The notes beneath the pieces are model-generated. The model had not been told where the DNA came from, ran no database searches, and was given only the letters and a program-made list of their open reading frames with translations. This document shows, in pieces, positions 28,885 through 37,792 of a DNA stretch of 43,807 bases; the stretch's first letter is position 1, and every line of letters starts with the position of its first letter. The translations under genes and the position numbers were made by a program. Where the stretch lies: the NCBI RefSeq assembly GCF_017889095.1, contig NZ_JAGHEW010000242.1, positions 1 to 43,807 on the forward strand, given 5' to 3'. The DNA comes from Thomasclavelia sp. (lineage in GTDB: Bacteria; Bacillota_I; Bacilli_A; Erysipelotrichales; Coprobacillaceae).

Positions 28885-29767
28885 TACTTCCTCTCCTAAT
28901 AGTAATATTCTTTAATACAACCCCAAAAAATATACACAATACTGTTAAAAACTTCTTAGGTGATTCTCTAATAAAATATTTATTCTTTGCTAATAAGGAA
29001 CTAGAAACATAATGGATATTATCCATTATGTTTCTTTTTAAAGAAGTGTTATATTGCATGTAAAACTTTCGTAAATATGCAAAACCATTTGGATTATTAT
29101 AATATTGTTTCCACATATTATTAGATGAACCATCTTCTTGATATTCAACATTACATAATACATCATTTAATGCTAATAATTTATAATCTTGATCTATAAG
29201 AATATATTTATAATTTAAACCAAAATATTTTTCTCCTTCAAATACAGGATATTCTGGATATTTATTTATAATATTAGTACGATAAACTAATTTTTTATCA
29301 CCATATCCCCCACTACTATAATATCCTGATAAGGTTGTTTCTTTTATATCTCCTAAATCATTGCCTATTAATTTTCCATTTAAATCCGCATCTAAACCAA
29401 TAATCCCAGCATATTTTTCATTTTTGTTTTTATTCCAAAAATCTAATATCTTATTTACTGCATCATCTGCTAGACAATCATCAGAATCAATGCATATATT
29501 TAATTCAGTATCAATATTTTTATATGCTACATTGTGTGCTGTATGCATGCCACCATTTTCTTTATAAATATATTTGATTTTAAAACCAAAATCTTTATTT
29601 AACCACTGAGTTACTAAATCTTTAGTATTATCAGTAGAACCATCATCAACAATCAACCAAACAAAATTTTTATTTTTTTGTTTTATTAAACTATCCAATA
29701 ATCTTGGTAATGTATGAGCTCTATTGTAAGCTGGTGTAAAAATTGTTAGTTGTATTCTATTTTCCAA
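28877..29767 (-). CDS. Glycosyltransferase, GT2 family
   Basis: 'LTIFTPAYNRAHTLPRLLDSLIKQKNKNFVWLIVDDGSTDNT', 'CIDSDDCLADDA'. Confidence 0.93.
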   Translation of the reverse strand: MENRIQLTIFTPAYNRAHTLPRLLDSLIKQKNKNFVWLIVDDGSTDNTKDLVTQWLNKDFGFKIKYIYKENGGMHTAHNVAYKNIDTELNICIDSDDCLADDAVNKILDFWNKNKNEKYAGIIGLDADLNGKLIGNDLGDIKETTLSGYYSSGGYGDKKLVYRTNIINKYPEYPVFEGEKYFGLNYKYILIDQDYKLLALNDVLCNVEYQEDGSSNNMWKQYYNNPNGFAYLRKFYMQYNTSLKRNIMDNIHYVSSSLLAKNKYFIRESPKKFLTVLCIFFGVVLKNITIRRGSNG

Positions 29768-30860
29768 TTTTATTCACCTCATCTAAATAAAACTTTTCTA
29801 ACCATTTTGCATTAGTTCTAATATCATAACCATTATCTATAATCTGCTGAGATGTATCTTTTCTTTTAAAGTTACTAGCAATATCTAATATTTTCTTTGC
29901 CCATTCATGAGGTGATTGATCTAATGACATTGAGTAAACATTATCAGTTATAATACATTGATCAGGTACATTATTAGATTTAACTATTGGTAATCCATTA
30001 GCTTGTGCCTCAATCAAAGTTACTGGTAAACCCTCATATATTGATGGAAATACAAATATATCCATAGCTTGCATTAATTCATTAACATTATCTCTAACAC
30101 CTGTAAAAATAATATTTTTGTTTATATTTAATAATTTTGCTTTTTCTACAATACTATTAAAATCTTTTCCTCCACCTACAAGTAATAATTTTACATCATT
30201 TTTTATTTTTAAAATTTCTTTAAAAACATCTAGTAAAAATTGATGATTTTTTTGTCTATGAAATCTTGCTATATTTCCAATGATCAATTCATCATTATCT
30301 AAGTTGAACTTTTTTTTTATTTTAGAGCGTTTTTCCTTATCAAAAGCAAACTTTTTAGTATCTATCGCATTATTTAAAATTATATATTTATGACCATCAA
30401 ACATCCAATCACCCGCATCTTCACCACAAGCAAAAAGAGAAGTTGCATATTTAGGAGTCTTCTTCATGTAAAATTTTTTAATTAAATACTTAATATCTTT
30501 CGCTTGATTTGCGTTATGACTATGCGCAATTCTAATTGGTACTCTATTTTTCTTTGCAGCTTTTAATGCAAGAGAACTCATACAATCTTGATGAACGTGC
30601 ACTATTTTATATTCTTTATGATTTTTAAAAAAATCATTTAATTCTTTATGATATTTAAAACCAAATGGATTTAATCTAGAAATATGATATATTTTTCCAC
30701 CTAAATTTAATATTTCTTTATCATAATCTGCTTCAAAATCGCGATGAACCAAGAAATCAAATTGTACTTTTGTGTGATCAATATTGCGATAATAATTCAT
30801 TAACATAGTTTCCAAACCACCACGCCCCATATATGTAACTACATGTAATACTCTAATCAT
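29757..30860 (-). CDS. Glycosyltransferase, GT4 family
   Basis: 'MGRGGLETMLMNYYRNID', 'GNIARFHRQKNHQFLLDVF', 'FPSIYEGLPVTLIEAQANGLPIV'. Confidence 0.94.
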   Translation of the reverse strand: MIRVLHVVTYMGRGGLETMLMNYYRNIDHTKVQFDFLVHRDFEADYDKEILNLGGKIYHISRLNPFGFKYHKELNDFFKNHKEYKIVHVHQDCMSSLALKAAKKNRVPIRIAHSHNANQAKDIKYLIKKFYMKKTPKYATSLFACGEDAGDWMFDGHKYIILNNAIDTKKFAFDKEKRSKIKKKFNLDNDELIIGNIARFHRQKNHQFLLDVFKEILKIKNDVKLLLVGGGKDFNSIVEKAKLLNINKNIIFTGVRDNVNELMQAMDIFVFPSIYEGLPVTLIEAQANGLPIVKSNNVPDQCIITDNVYSMSLDQSPHEWAKKILDIASNFKRKDTSQQIIDNGYDIRTNAKWLEKFYLDEVNKIGK

Positions 30861-30883
30861 AAACTATATTTCCCCTTTTATGA

Positions 30884-32014
30884 CTAAAACGTATTATAAA
30901 ATCGCTGTAAATCTTTTAATACGTTTTCCAATTTATAATCTTCTACACTTATACTTGAATTTTTAGCCAATCTATTTCGTGTTTCTTTATCGAAATAAAT
31001 TTTCTTTATGAGTCTTGAGCATTCCTCAATATTTTTACTTTCAAATAAATAACCATTTTCATTATTTTTTACCAATTCAACATGCCCTCTATTTTTTGAT
31101 GCAATCACAGGTTTTCCACATAATAAAGCTTCAATTATATTTAATGGTAATCCCTCTCGCAAACTACATGAAACTAGGCACTCACATATCGGGATTATTT
31201 TATCTAGTTTTCTGGTATATCCTAAAAAAATAATATTATTATTTAAATTTAGTTTATAAACTAATTTTTTTAGTTCTTCTTCTTTAGGCCCGTTCCCAGC
31301 TAATAATAATTTTATATTTGGACATTCGTTTATTATTTTATGTATTGCATATATCAATGTAATTTGGCTTTTATTTTCATTCAATTCCCCTATGCAAATA
31401 ATACAAAAATCGTTATTTGAAATACCAAGTTTATCAATATATTTTTTTATTTCTACATCATTTTCATCATGTACATAAAATTTTTTACTTGATACTCCAA
31501 CTCCAAAAATATGTTCTACTTGACATTTAAATTTTTTTTTTGCAAAATAATAGTCTTCAAAATTAATAGTAATTAATAAATCTGTAAAATAGGAAAAAGC
31601 TTTTTCTAACGGATAATACAATATCCAATTTTTTAATGGAGCACCTTTATAAAAATGAAAACCATGAGCAGTATATATTACTTTAGTTCCTTTTTTTCTA
31701 GTATTTATTGCAGCCAACCTTGTTATTATTCCTCCAACAGGTGTGTTGCATTGAATAATATCATAATTGTTATTATCAATTACTTCTTTTAATTTTTTAT
31801 ATGCTTCTATATTTTTCATAGAAAATGGTGTTCTTTTGAATGGAATATCATATATTTTATCAACTTGATTTAATTCCAAACCTGATTTAATAGCCAAATT
31901 ATTCCTTCCAGCCACATGAATTTCATAACCTTGTTTTTTTAGTATTTCTATAATTGGTAAATGAAACTGAGCCACATGACTTTGCACTGTAGCAACAATT
32001 AATATTTTTTTCAT
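30884..32014 (-). CDS. Glycosyltransferase, GT4 family
   Basis: 'GELNENKSQITLIYAI', 'SCSLREGLPLNIIEALLCGKPVIASKNRGHVELV'; internal Met start MKKILIV with SD GGGG. Confidence 0.93.
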   Translation of the reverse strand: MKKILIVATVQSHVAQFHLPIIEILKKQGYEIHVAGRNNLAIKSGLELNQVDKIYDIPFKRTPFSMKNIEAYKKLKEVIDNNNYDIIQCNTPVGGIITRLAAINTRKKGTKVIYTAHGFHFYKGAPLKNWILYYPLEKAFSYFTDLLITINFEDYYFAKKKFKCQVEHIFGVGVSSKKFYVHDENDVEIKKYIDKLGISNNDFCIICIGELNENKSQITLIYAIHKIINECPNIKLLLAGNGPKEEELKKLVYKLNLNNNIIFLGYTRKLDKIIPICECLVSCSLREGLPLNIIEALLCGKPVIASKNRGHVELVKNNENGYLFESKNIEECSRLIKKIYFDKETRNRLAKNSSISVEDYKLENVLKDLQRFYNTF

Positions 32015-32045
32015 TTTATACCCCTCTAACAATTTATAACTATTT

Positions 32046-33149
32046 TTAGACAAATATTCTTAAAATATCACTCTCATAACCTAATCCCATTCCATATTTT
32101 GCCTTTAAATAAAAAAATGCAAAATAACATATACCCACAATTAAATACATAATAAAATGATTACTTTCTACAAAAATGTTCTTAATTAACCAAGGTATTA
32201 AAATTAGATTAAATACATCAAAATAAATAGGAATACGTCCTATCAAAATTCCTCCAGAAAATGATGAGATAAAATAGAATATTGCTGAAATTATTGACAT
32301 ATTGATACAAAAATTTATAAGTTTATTTCCTTGAATTTGTTTTCGTCCAATAAAAGCTAATATGCACGGTGCAGCACCTACTGCAACACGTAATAAATTT
32401 GATCCAGTACTTGTTGCTGCTTCTGTTAAATAACCCTCATAAGCAGTATCTTCTAAAACAATAGAAAATGTATTAGCTATATAATCAATATTGATACCAA
32501 CAACAAATAAAATGATTATGAAAAAATAAAATTTCCACGTAAAACAGTTGAAATTCACTAGAAAATATATTGGAATTGTGAACAATGCACTTATGTGAAT
32601 GGTTGATGCTAAAGCTATTAAAAGCATACATTTTATAAATTTTTTATCCAAAAATAAATCTATATTTCCAAATATTAAACTTACTGCTATAAATTGTCTC
32701 ATACCATTTAACATCCAAACAAAATCTAGCATAACAATAAATAAAAACATTGAATAAAAGAAATTATCTGAATATTTATACAAAGTTTTTGTAATAAGTA
32801 ATCCACTTATCCAAGAAATTACAAATAGCCAAATATGATAATTTGATGATATGAATTGCTTAAAAAGTACACTAAATATAAAAAAACCGACATCTTTATC
32901 AAATGATTGAATAACACTTAAATTCAATTTGTCGGGTAAATTATTAAATATTTGAATATAAGCATACGTATCTCCAACTCCACTTCTCAATCCAATTAAT
33001 ACAAAAATATAACATATTGTTGCAAAAACGATGAAATAACAAGGCTTTTTTATTTTTTCAAAATTATTATTAACTACTCTTTTAGGTAAATACCTTGAGA
33101 TAAATCCATTTATACCTATCCAAATAATCATAGAATAATAAACTATCAT
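32046..33149 (-). CDS. EpsG/Wzy-like polysaccharide polymerase
   Basis: Polytopic; 'IGLRSGVGDTYAYIQIFNNLP', 'LNGMRQFIAVSLIF', 'ASTIHISALFTIPIYFL' are EpsG-like. Confidence 0.88.
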   Translation of the reverse strand: MIVYYSMIIWIGINGFISRYLPKRVVNNNFEKIKKPCYFIVFATICYIFVLIGLRSGVGDTYAYIQIFNNLPDKLNLSVIQSFDKDVGFFIFSVLFKQFISSNYHIWLFVISWISGLLITKTLYKYSDNFFYSMFLFIVMLDFVWMLNGMRQFIAVSLIFGNIDLFLDKKFIKCMLLIALASTIHISALFTIPIYFLVNFNCFTWKFYFFIIILFVVGINIDYIANTFSIVLEDTAYEGYLTEAATSTGSNLLRVAVGAAPCILAFIGRKQIQGNKLINFCINMSIISAIFYFISSFSGGILIGRIPIYFDVFNLILIPWLIKNIFVESNHFIMYLIVGICYFAFFYLKAKYGMGLGYESDILRIFV

Positions 33150-34123
33150 TTTCTCACCTCATAAATATTTGTTAATTTTTTATTCATTTGACTTATAAAT
33201 AATTTAATTAAAAAGGCACTAATTAATATTGAAAATGAAACAATAATAAAGTTAATTGGAAATGCAAATTTATTCAAACGGTCTATAAGTAGATATTGGA
33301 TTAAATATATTTCTAATGTTAAATTAGAAATATATTTGATGGTTTTTCTTATATATTCTGGTAACAGTACTAATTTATCTTCATAACTTAATGTTGTTAT
33401 AAAAATAAAATAAAGTAATCCAAATAAAATTATTTGGTTTAATATTTGAATAGGTGCTAATATATCAACTTTTGAAAACAATACTTTTGAAATAACATAG
33501 ATAACAAAAAGAACTCCAATTATCAAAAAAATATATTTATTTTTTTTACTTTTATAATATGATAGTTTTTCCTTTATCCAAGCTCCCAGCAACATACATA
33601 TCAAAAAGAAAAAACGAATGTTATTTTCATAAACTGAATCAATATGATAAAAACTTTTATCAAACATAAAAAAATAGTAAATCAAATAAATTATTAATAT
33701 AAAAATCATTGAAACTAGTATTCCTCTTCTTTTATTTATCCCAATTTTTTTTATTAAAGATAAAATTAGATAATAAAAAACATATAAAATGATTATTGAT
33801 GCTACAAAATGATAATTAGTTGGATAGATAAACATAGAAATAAAACCGTGCAAACTATTTTCATATACGTACAATCCTGCAAAAATACATATAAGTGTAA
33901 CAATAAAAACTGTTGGATAAATTCTGATAATTCTCTTTTTATACCATTTAATAAAGCTACCTTTTATATTTGATAAACAAAATCCAGATACTACAAAAAA
34001 CAGTACATCACCTAACAATCCCCCATTAGCAATAATAGAAATTGGATAAATGTTTTCATAATGAGCATTAGTTATTAAAATTGTTGCAATAACTTTTAAA
34101 AAATTTATGAACTCATACATCAT
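33146..34123 (-). CDS. Acyltransferase 3 (OafA-like) membrane O-acetyltransferase
   Basis: 'FINFLKVIATILITNAHYENIYP', 'GDVLFFVVSGFCLSNIKGSFIKWYKKRIIRIYPTVFI'. Confidence 0.88.
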   Translation of the reverse strand: MMYEFINFLKVIATILITNAHYENIYPISIIANGGLLGDVLFFVVSGFCLSNIKGSFIKWYKKRIIRIYPTVFIVTLICIFAGLYVYENSLHGFISMFIYPTNYHFVASIIILYVFYYLILSLIKKIGINKRRGILVSMIFILIIYLIYYFFMFDKSFYHIDSVYENNIRFFFLICMLLGAWIKEKLSYYKSKKNKYIFLIIGVLFVIYVISKVLFSKVDILAPIQILNQIILFGLLYFIFITTLSYEDKLVLLPEYIRKTIKYISNLTLEIYLIQYLLIDRLNKFAFPINFIIVSFSILISAFLIKLFISQMNKKLTNIYEVRK

Positions 34124-35034
34124 TCTTTACACCTAACTCTTAAGTTTTCATATATCAATTTAAACATTCTTTCATTTACCATATCCGATATAAATGAATT
34201 ATGTGGAGTAATTAAAACATTAGTTTTATTCCACAAAGGACTATCCTTGGCTAATGGTTCTGTTTCAAATACATCTAAAGCAACATTTTTAAATTTATCT
34301 ATTTTTTCTATTAATGCCAACTCATCAATTAAAGATCCACGAGCAATGTTTATTAGAATTGAATTTCTTTTCATCGATTCTAATTTATTTTTATCAATTA
34401 AATGATATGTATCATTTGTTAATGCTATTGAAAGCACTACTACATCGGATATCGGTAAAACTCCTTCAATTTCATCAATAAAAAAAGATTCATTAACTAA
34501 CGAATCATCTACTTTATTAATATCTACAACATTTATAATTACATTAAAAGGAACTAATCTTTTTGCTATTTCTTTACCAATATTTCCATATCCAATAATC
34601 GTTACTACTTTATTTGTTAATTCTTTAATATTACGATTTTTTATCCACTCTTTATTATCTTTTTGTTCGTAAAACTGCATCATTGATTTATAACTATTTA
34701 AAATAAACATAATTACCCATTCAGCAATTGGAATACTATAAATATCTCTTGCATTACAATATTCAATATCATTTTTTTTAAAATAATCAATTGGTAATCG
34801 TTCAAGTCCAGCACTAGTTGCTTGAACAAACCTTAAATTTGTAAACCTTTCTACTGAGTTATGTAAAAATAATCCATTACAAACAATATATTCAAATTTA
34901 GATACATCAAATTTTATTTTTTCTAATTCATTTTTTATAAATGTAATATTAAATCCTGCTTTTTTTATTTTTTCTATTTGTTCTTTTGAATATGGAAAAC
35001 ACCCTGTCAATAATAATTCTTTATACTTTGACAT
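34120..35034 (-). CDS. D-isomer-specific 2-hydroxyacid dehydrogenase
   Basis: 'VTIIGYGNIGKEIAKRLVPF', 'INIARGSLIDELALIEKI', 'ALDVFETEPLAKDSPLWNKTNVLITPHNSF'. Confidence 0.93.
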   Translation of the reverse strand: MSKYKELLLTGCFPYSKEQIEKIKKAGFNITFIKNELEKIKFDVSKFEYIVCNGLFLHNSVERFTNLRFVQATSAGLERLPIDYFKKNDIEYCNARDIYSIPIAEWVIMFILNSYKSMMQFYEQKDNKEWIKNRNIKELTNKVVTIIGYGNIGKEIAKRLVPFNVIINVVDINKVDDSLVNESFFIDEIEGVLPISDVVVLSIALTNDTYHLIDKNKLESMKRNSILINIARGSLIDELALIEKIDKFKNVALDVFETEPLAKDSPLWNKTNVLITPHNSFISDMVNERMFKLIYENLRVRCKE

Positions 35035-35839
35035 ATTTATTCTCCACGATTTTTTTTACAACTTGCTGTATACTATTATGATTATTTATATATGATTTTT
35101 CATCTATATTTTTTTCAAACTGCCTAATTTCTTTAACCCCACTATTAAAAATATTTCTTATTTCTTGCAAACTTTTATCATTATTTTGATTATAAAAACT
35201 TCTTGATAATATCGCATTACTTGAACCTAAACGATAATGTTCAGTTAATATCTTTTCGGCTGGTAGATCACCAGTATGCAATCTTCCAAAACCACCTATC
35301 CCAAATGGTACCTGAAACCTCTTAAATGTGTTACACAAATCTTCTACTATTCCATTGCATAGTAATTCAAACATAAAATCTAAATGATAGCTTAAATGCA
35401 AATCATTCAAACCAATATGAACCTCATCAATCCCTGGCAAAGATAAAATATCGTTTATGTTATCAACTGCTTCCTTAGTTTCGATTAATAAATTTGTTTT
35501 TACTCTTCCATCAATATACTCTAAAAATTTTTTTACTTCTTCAACTGTCTTGAAATATGGTAACATTATAATATCAGCACCATTTTCAATTGCTTTATCT
35601 ATTTCTTTTTTTGAATCAATATGAATCGAATTTATTCGTACTAATAATTCAGATTCATCTATTACTAATCTTATATTTTTTATATCTTCTAAAGTATGAT
35701 TTGATTTAACGCTATCACTTGGCTGTCTTTTTTCCTTGCCAATTGATTCTAAGTCAACAAATATTCTATCTACACCTGCTTCTTGTGCAATTTTGGCTAT
35801 ATCAGGATTATTAGTTATATACATCAATTTTATTGTCAT
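35021..35839 (-). CDS. HpcH/HpaI-type aldolase/citrate lyase family protein
   Basis: 'AGVDRIFVDLESIGKEKRQ', 'ENGADIIMLPYFKTVEEVKKFLEYI', 'LLIETKEAVDNINDILSLPGIDEVHIGLNDLHLS'. Confidence 0.88.
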   Translation of the reverse strand: MTIKLMYITNNPDIAKIAQEAGVDRIFVDLESIGKEKRQPSDSVKSNHTLEDIKNIRLVIDESELLVRINSIHIDSKKEIDKAIENGADIIMLPYFKTVEEVKKFLEYIDGRVKTNLLIETKEAVDNINDILSLPGIDEVHIGLNDLHLSYHLDFMFELLCNGIVEDLCNTFKRFQVPFGIGGFGRLHTGDLPAEKILTEHYRLGSSNAILSRSFYNQNNDKSLQEIRNIFNSGVKEIRQFEKNIDEKSYINNHNSIQQVVKKIVENKYVKV

Positions 35840-35850
35840 TTTTTATCTCC

Positions 35851-36483
35851 TTAATTTTCTTCTTTCTTAAATACTGTTTTTCCTTGATTTTCATTATCAG
35901 CGTTCTTTAATACTTTAAAAATTGTTATAAAGAAAATTTTTATATCCAAAAAAAAAGAGAGATGATCTACATACCAGCAATTCAACTCAATTCGTTTATT
36001 CCATTCAACATCTTTTCTACCATTAATTTGTGCCCATCCAGTTATACCTGGACGTAGATCAAACATATGCAACTGTTCATCACTATACTCTTCTAGTGGC
36101 CAAGGATGATAAATTAATGGAGGTCTACATGAAATTAAATGCATCGTCCCATTTGCTAAGTTTATTAATTGTGGTAACTCATCCAAACTAGTAGCTCTCA
36201 AAATACGTCCAACTTTAGTGACTCTAGGATCTTGATTGTCTGAATATACCCCACTCCCCATATTCTCTGCACCCACACACATAGAACGGAACTTATACAT
36301 ATTGAAGCTTTTTCCTTTATATCCTAGTCGCTCTTGTTTAAAAAAAACAGGTCCTTTAGAATCCAATTTTACTAAAATTGAAATTAATAAAAATAAAGGC
36401 CATAAAATTAATAACCCTAATATACCTATTAATCTTGAAATTATACATTTTATCTTAACATACACTCTAAATTTCCCCCTCAA
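35851..36483 (-). CDS. Initiating undecaprenyl-phosphate sugar-1-P transferase
   Basis: 'LDSKGPVFFKQERLGYKGKSFNMYKFRSM', 'LRATSLDELPQLINLANGTMHLISCRPPL', 'LRPGITGWAQINGR'. Confidence 0.96.
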   Translation of the reverse strand: MRGKFRVYVKIKCIISRLIGILGLLILWPLFLLISILVKLDSKGPVFFKQERLGYKGKSFNMYKFRSMCVGAENMGSGVYSDNQDPRVTKVGRILRATSLDELPQLINLANGTMHLISCRPPLIYHPWPLEEYSDEQLHMFDLRPGITGWAQINGRKDVEWNKRIELNCWYVDHLSFFLDIKIFFITIFKVLKNADNENQGKTVFKKEEN

Positions 36484-36490
36484 ATTACTT

Positions 36491-37003
36491 CTAAACCTCT
36501 TTATTTTTGATTTCTAATCCAAAGCATATATCATAGTTTTCAAAAGAAAACTGATAATTTAAAAAAGCTAATCGTTTATGACGATCAACTTTTCTTATCA
36601 TCTTTTCTTTTTTCATTAACGGTCCTTTATTTACTACTATCTTGCCATCTTTTATATCTCCAGTAGAATTTTTAATAACTGGTAAATTAAATTCATCTAA
36701 AAACATTAAATCTCTTTTCTTTAATTTAACTAAGCGAATTTTATTTTGATTATTTAATTTAAATATCTCTTTACATTTACTAAGAGTTCTTTTAAATAAC
36801 TCTAAATCAATAATATCAATAAAAATATACCCCTTTAAAATATCAATTACATATATCTTCCAGCCATCACCATAATTCTTTAACTGTTCTTTCTGCAAAA
36901 TAAAAGATCTTTTTAAACATTTGTTAAAAAGATCTGAATTTAAGATATTTAATATTTTAGTTTCATTTTTATAATCCACTTTTAAAACAAATCCATTTTC
37001 CAT
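36491..37003 (-). CDS. NusG-paralog antiterminator, LoaP/UpxY-like
   Basis: NGN-like region (GFVLKVDYKNETKILNIL..., YVIDILKGYIFIDI) and KOW-like C-term (VNKGPLMKKEKMIRKVDRHKRLAFL); first gene of the EPS operon; SD AAGGGGG before internal Met MENGF. Confidence 0.78.
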   Translation of the reverse strand: MENGFVLKVDYKNETKILNILNSDLFNKCLKRSFILQKEQLKNYGDGWKIYVIDILKGYIFIDIIDLELFKRTLSKCKEIFKLNNQNKIRLVKLKKRDLMFLDEFNLPVIKNSTGDIKDGKIVVNKGPLMKKEKMIRKVDRHKRLAFLNYQFSFENYDICFGLEIKNKEV

Positions 37004-37033
37004 AGCTACCCCCTTAAAGACAGCAAAATCCCA

Positions 37034-37061
37034 GTGCAACTATCAAAGGATATAGTTCCAC
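37034..37061 (-). promoter_or_regulatory. Leader-RNA hairpin upstream of the antiterminator gene
   Basis: Minus strand GTGGAACTATatcctttgATAGTTGCAC, 9 of 10 pairs, in the untranslated leader between promoter and ATG 37003. Confidence 0.4.
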
Positions 37062-37147
37062 CAGCAAAAAATATGACCATTTCAAATCCATAACATGCGC
37101 TAAGTCAGTGATTACTTCATCAAAAATCTTGTCTAAAATAAATGTCC

Positions 37148-37164
37148 TAGAATATCTTATTCTA
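37148..37164 (+). repeat. Inverted repeat left (IRL), TAGAATATCTTATTCTA
   Basis: Exact reverse-complement match to 37317-37333; flanks also similar (GTCC.../...AAGA). Confidence 0.85.
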
Positions 37165-37188
37165 AGATATTTTTGTAACTTCTGCTTC

Positions 37189-37217
37189 ATTATAGATGAT
37201 AAAAATGCATTTTTCAA
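37189..37217 (-). promoter_or_regulatory. Sigma-A-type promoter reading toward the antiterminator/EPS operon
   Basis: Minus strand TTGAAA-17 bp-TATAAT (TTGAAAAATGCATTTTTATCATCTATAAT), between the two inverted repeats. Confidence 0.75.
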
Positions 37218-37316
37218 CAAAAAATATGTATATTTTTGATTTAAATGTGACATACTTATGTGCTTTTAATTGCAAAAACAGATGAAATAATTGAATTTTA
37301 TAGCAAAATAGCGTCC

Positions 37317-37333
37317 TAGAATAAGATATTCTA
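37317..37333 (-). repeat. Inverted repeat right (IRR)
   Basis: TAGAATAAGATATTCTA on plus = reverse complement of 37148-37164. Confidence 0.85.
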
Positions 37334-37522
37334 AGACAAATTTTAGGAATATCGTATAATTTTTGTGCACTATAAGTTTCTTTTTTACGATTTTAACAAA
37401 TCAACATTATTCTACATAAATTTCCAAAAAATCCAAATGTTAAATATTCATCATAGCATTTTTTAAACATAATCATAAAAAATATTTTTTTACATCTCAT
37501 TTTTTTAACATTTAAATTTTAA

Positions 37523-37576
37523 CTAAATTTTTATCACTTTATGTATCTTCAAGTAAACTAATCTATCATGATTACA
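37523..37576 (+). repeat. Diverged copy of the element's right-end sequence
   Basis: 47/54 identical to 39466-39519 (CTAAATTTTTATCAyTTTATGTAwCTTCAArTAAACTAATC...ATTACA). Confidence 0.8.
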
Positions 37577-37720
37577 TATTTATTCTCATTATTTTTATAT
37601 TATTTACACTACCACTTTTATTCTTATCTATTTCAACGAGTTGATACATTAACAAAGCGTTGACAAACTGCCTATTTGAAACATTAAAATCACTCTTTTT
37701 TATTCACTTGTGGGAAATAT

Positions 37721-37770
37721 AAAAAGCTGTATAACAAAACCGGTTTGAAAAACAAACTTTGTCATACAGC
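37721..37770 (-). terminator. Intrinsic terminator of the AAA/PD-(D/E)XK gene
   Basis: Minus strand GCTGTATGACAAAGTTTGtttttCAAACCGGTTTTGTTATACAGCTTTTT, just downstream of the stop at 37793. Confidence 0.82.
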
Positions 37771-37792
37771 CTGAAAGCATTTATTTTAAGTG

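Noticed and set aside
37014-37253. 79-aa minus-strand ORF overlapping the promoter/inverted repeat region
   Set aside because: Contains the inverted repeat and the promoter, overlaps the antiterminator SD, has no recognisable domain; probably leader DNA.
37148-37333. CRISPR-like or tandem repeat array from the repeated TAGAATA motif
   Set aside because: Only two copies, in inverted orientation, no spacers or cas genes.
37725-37770. Hairpin as a possible third inversion site or transposon end
   Set aside because: Long stem followed by a U-tract directly after a stop codon; better explained as an intrinsic terminator.
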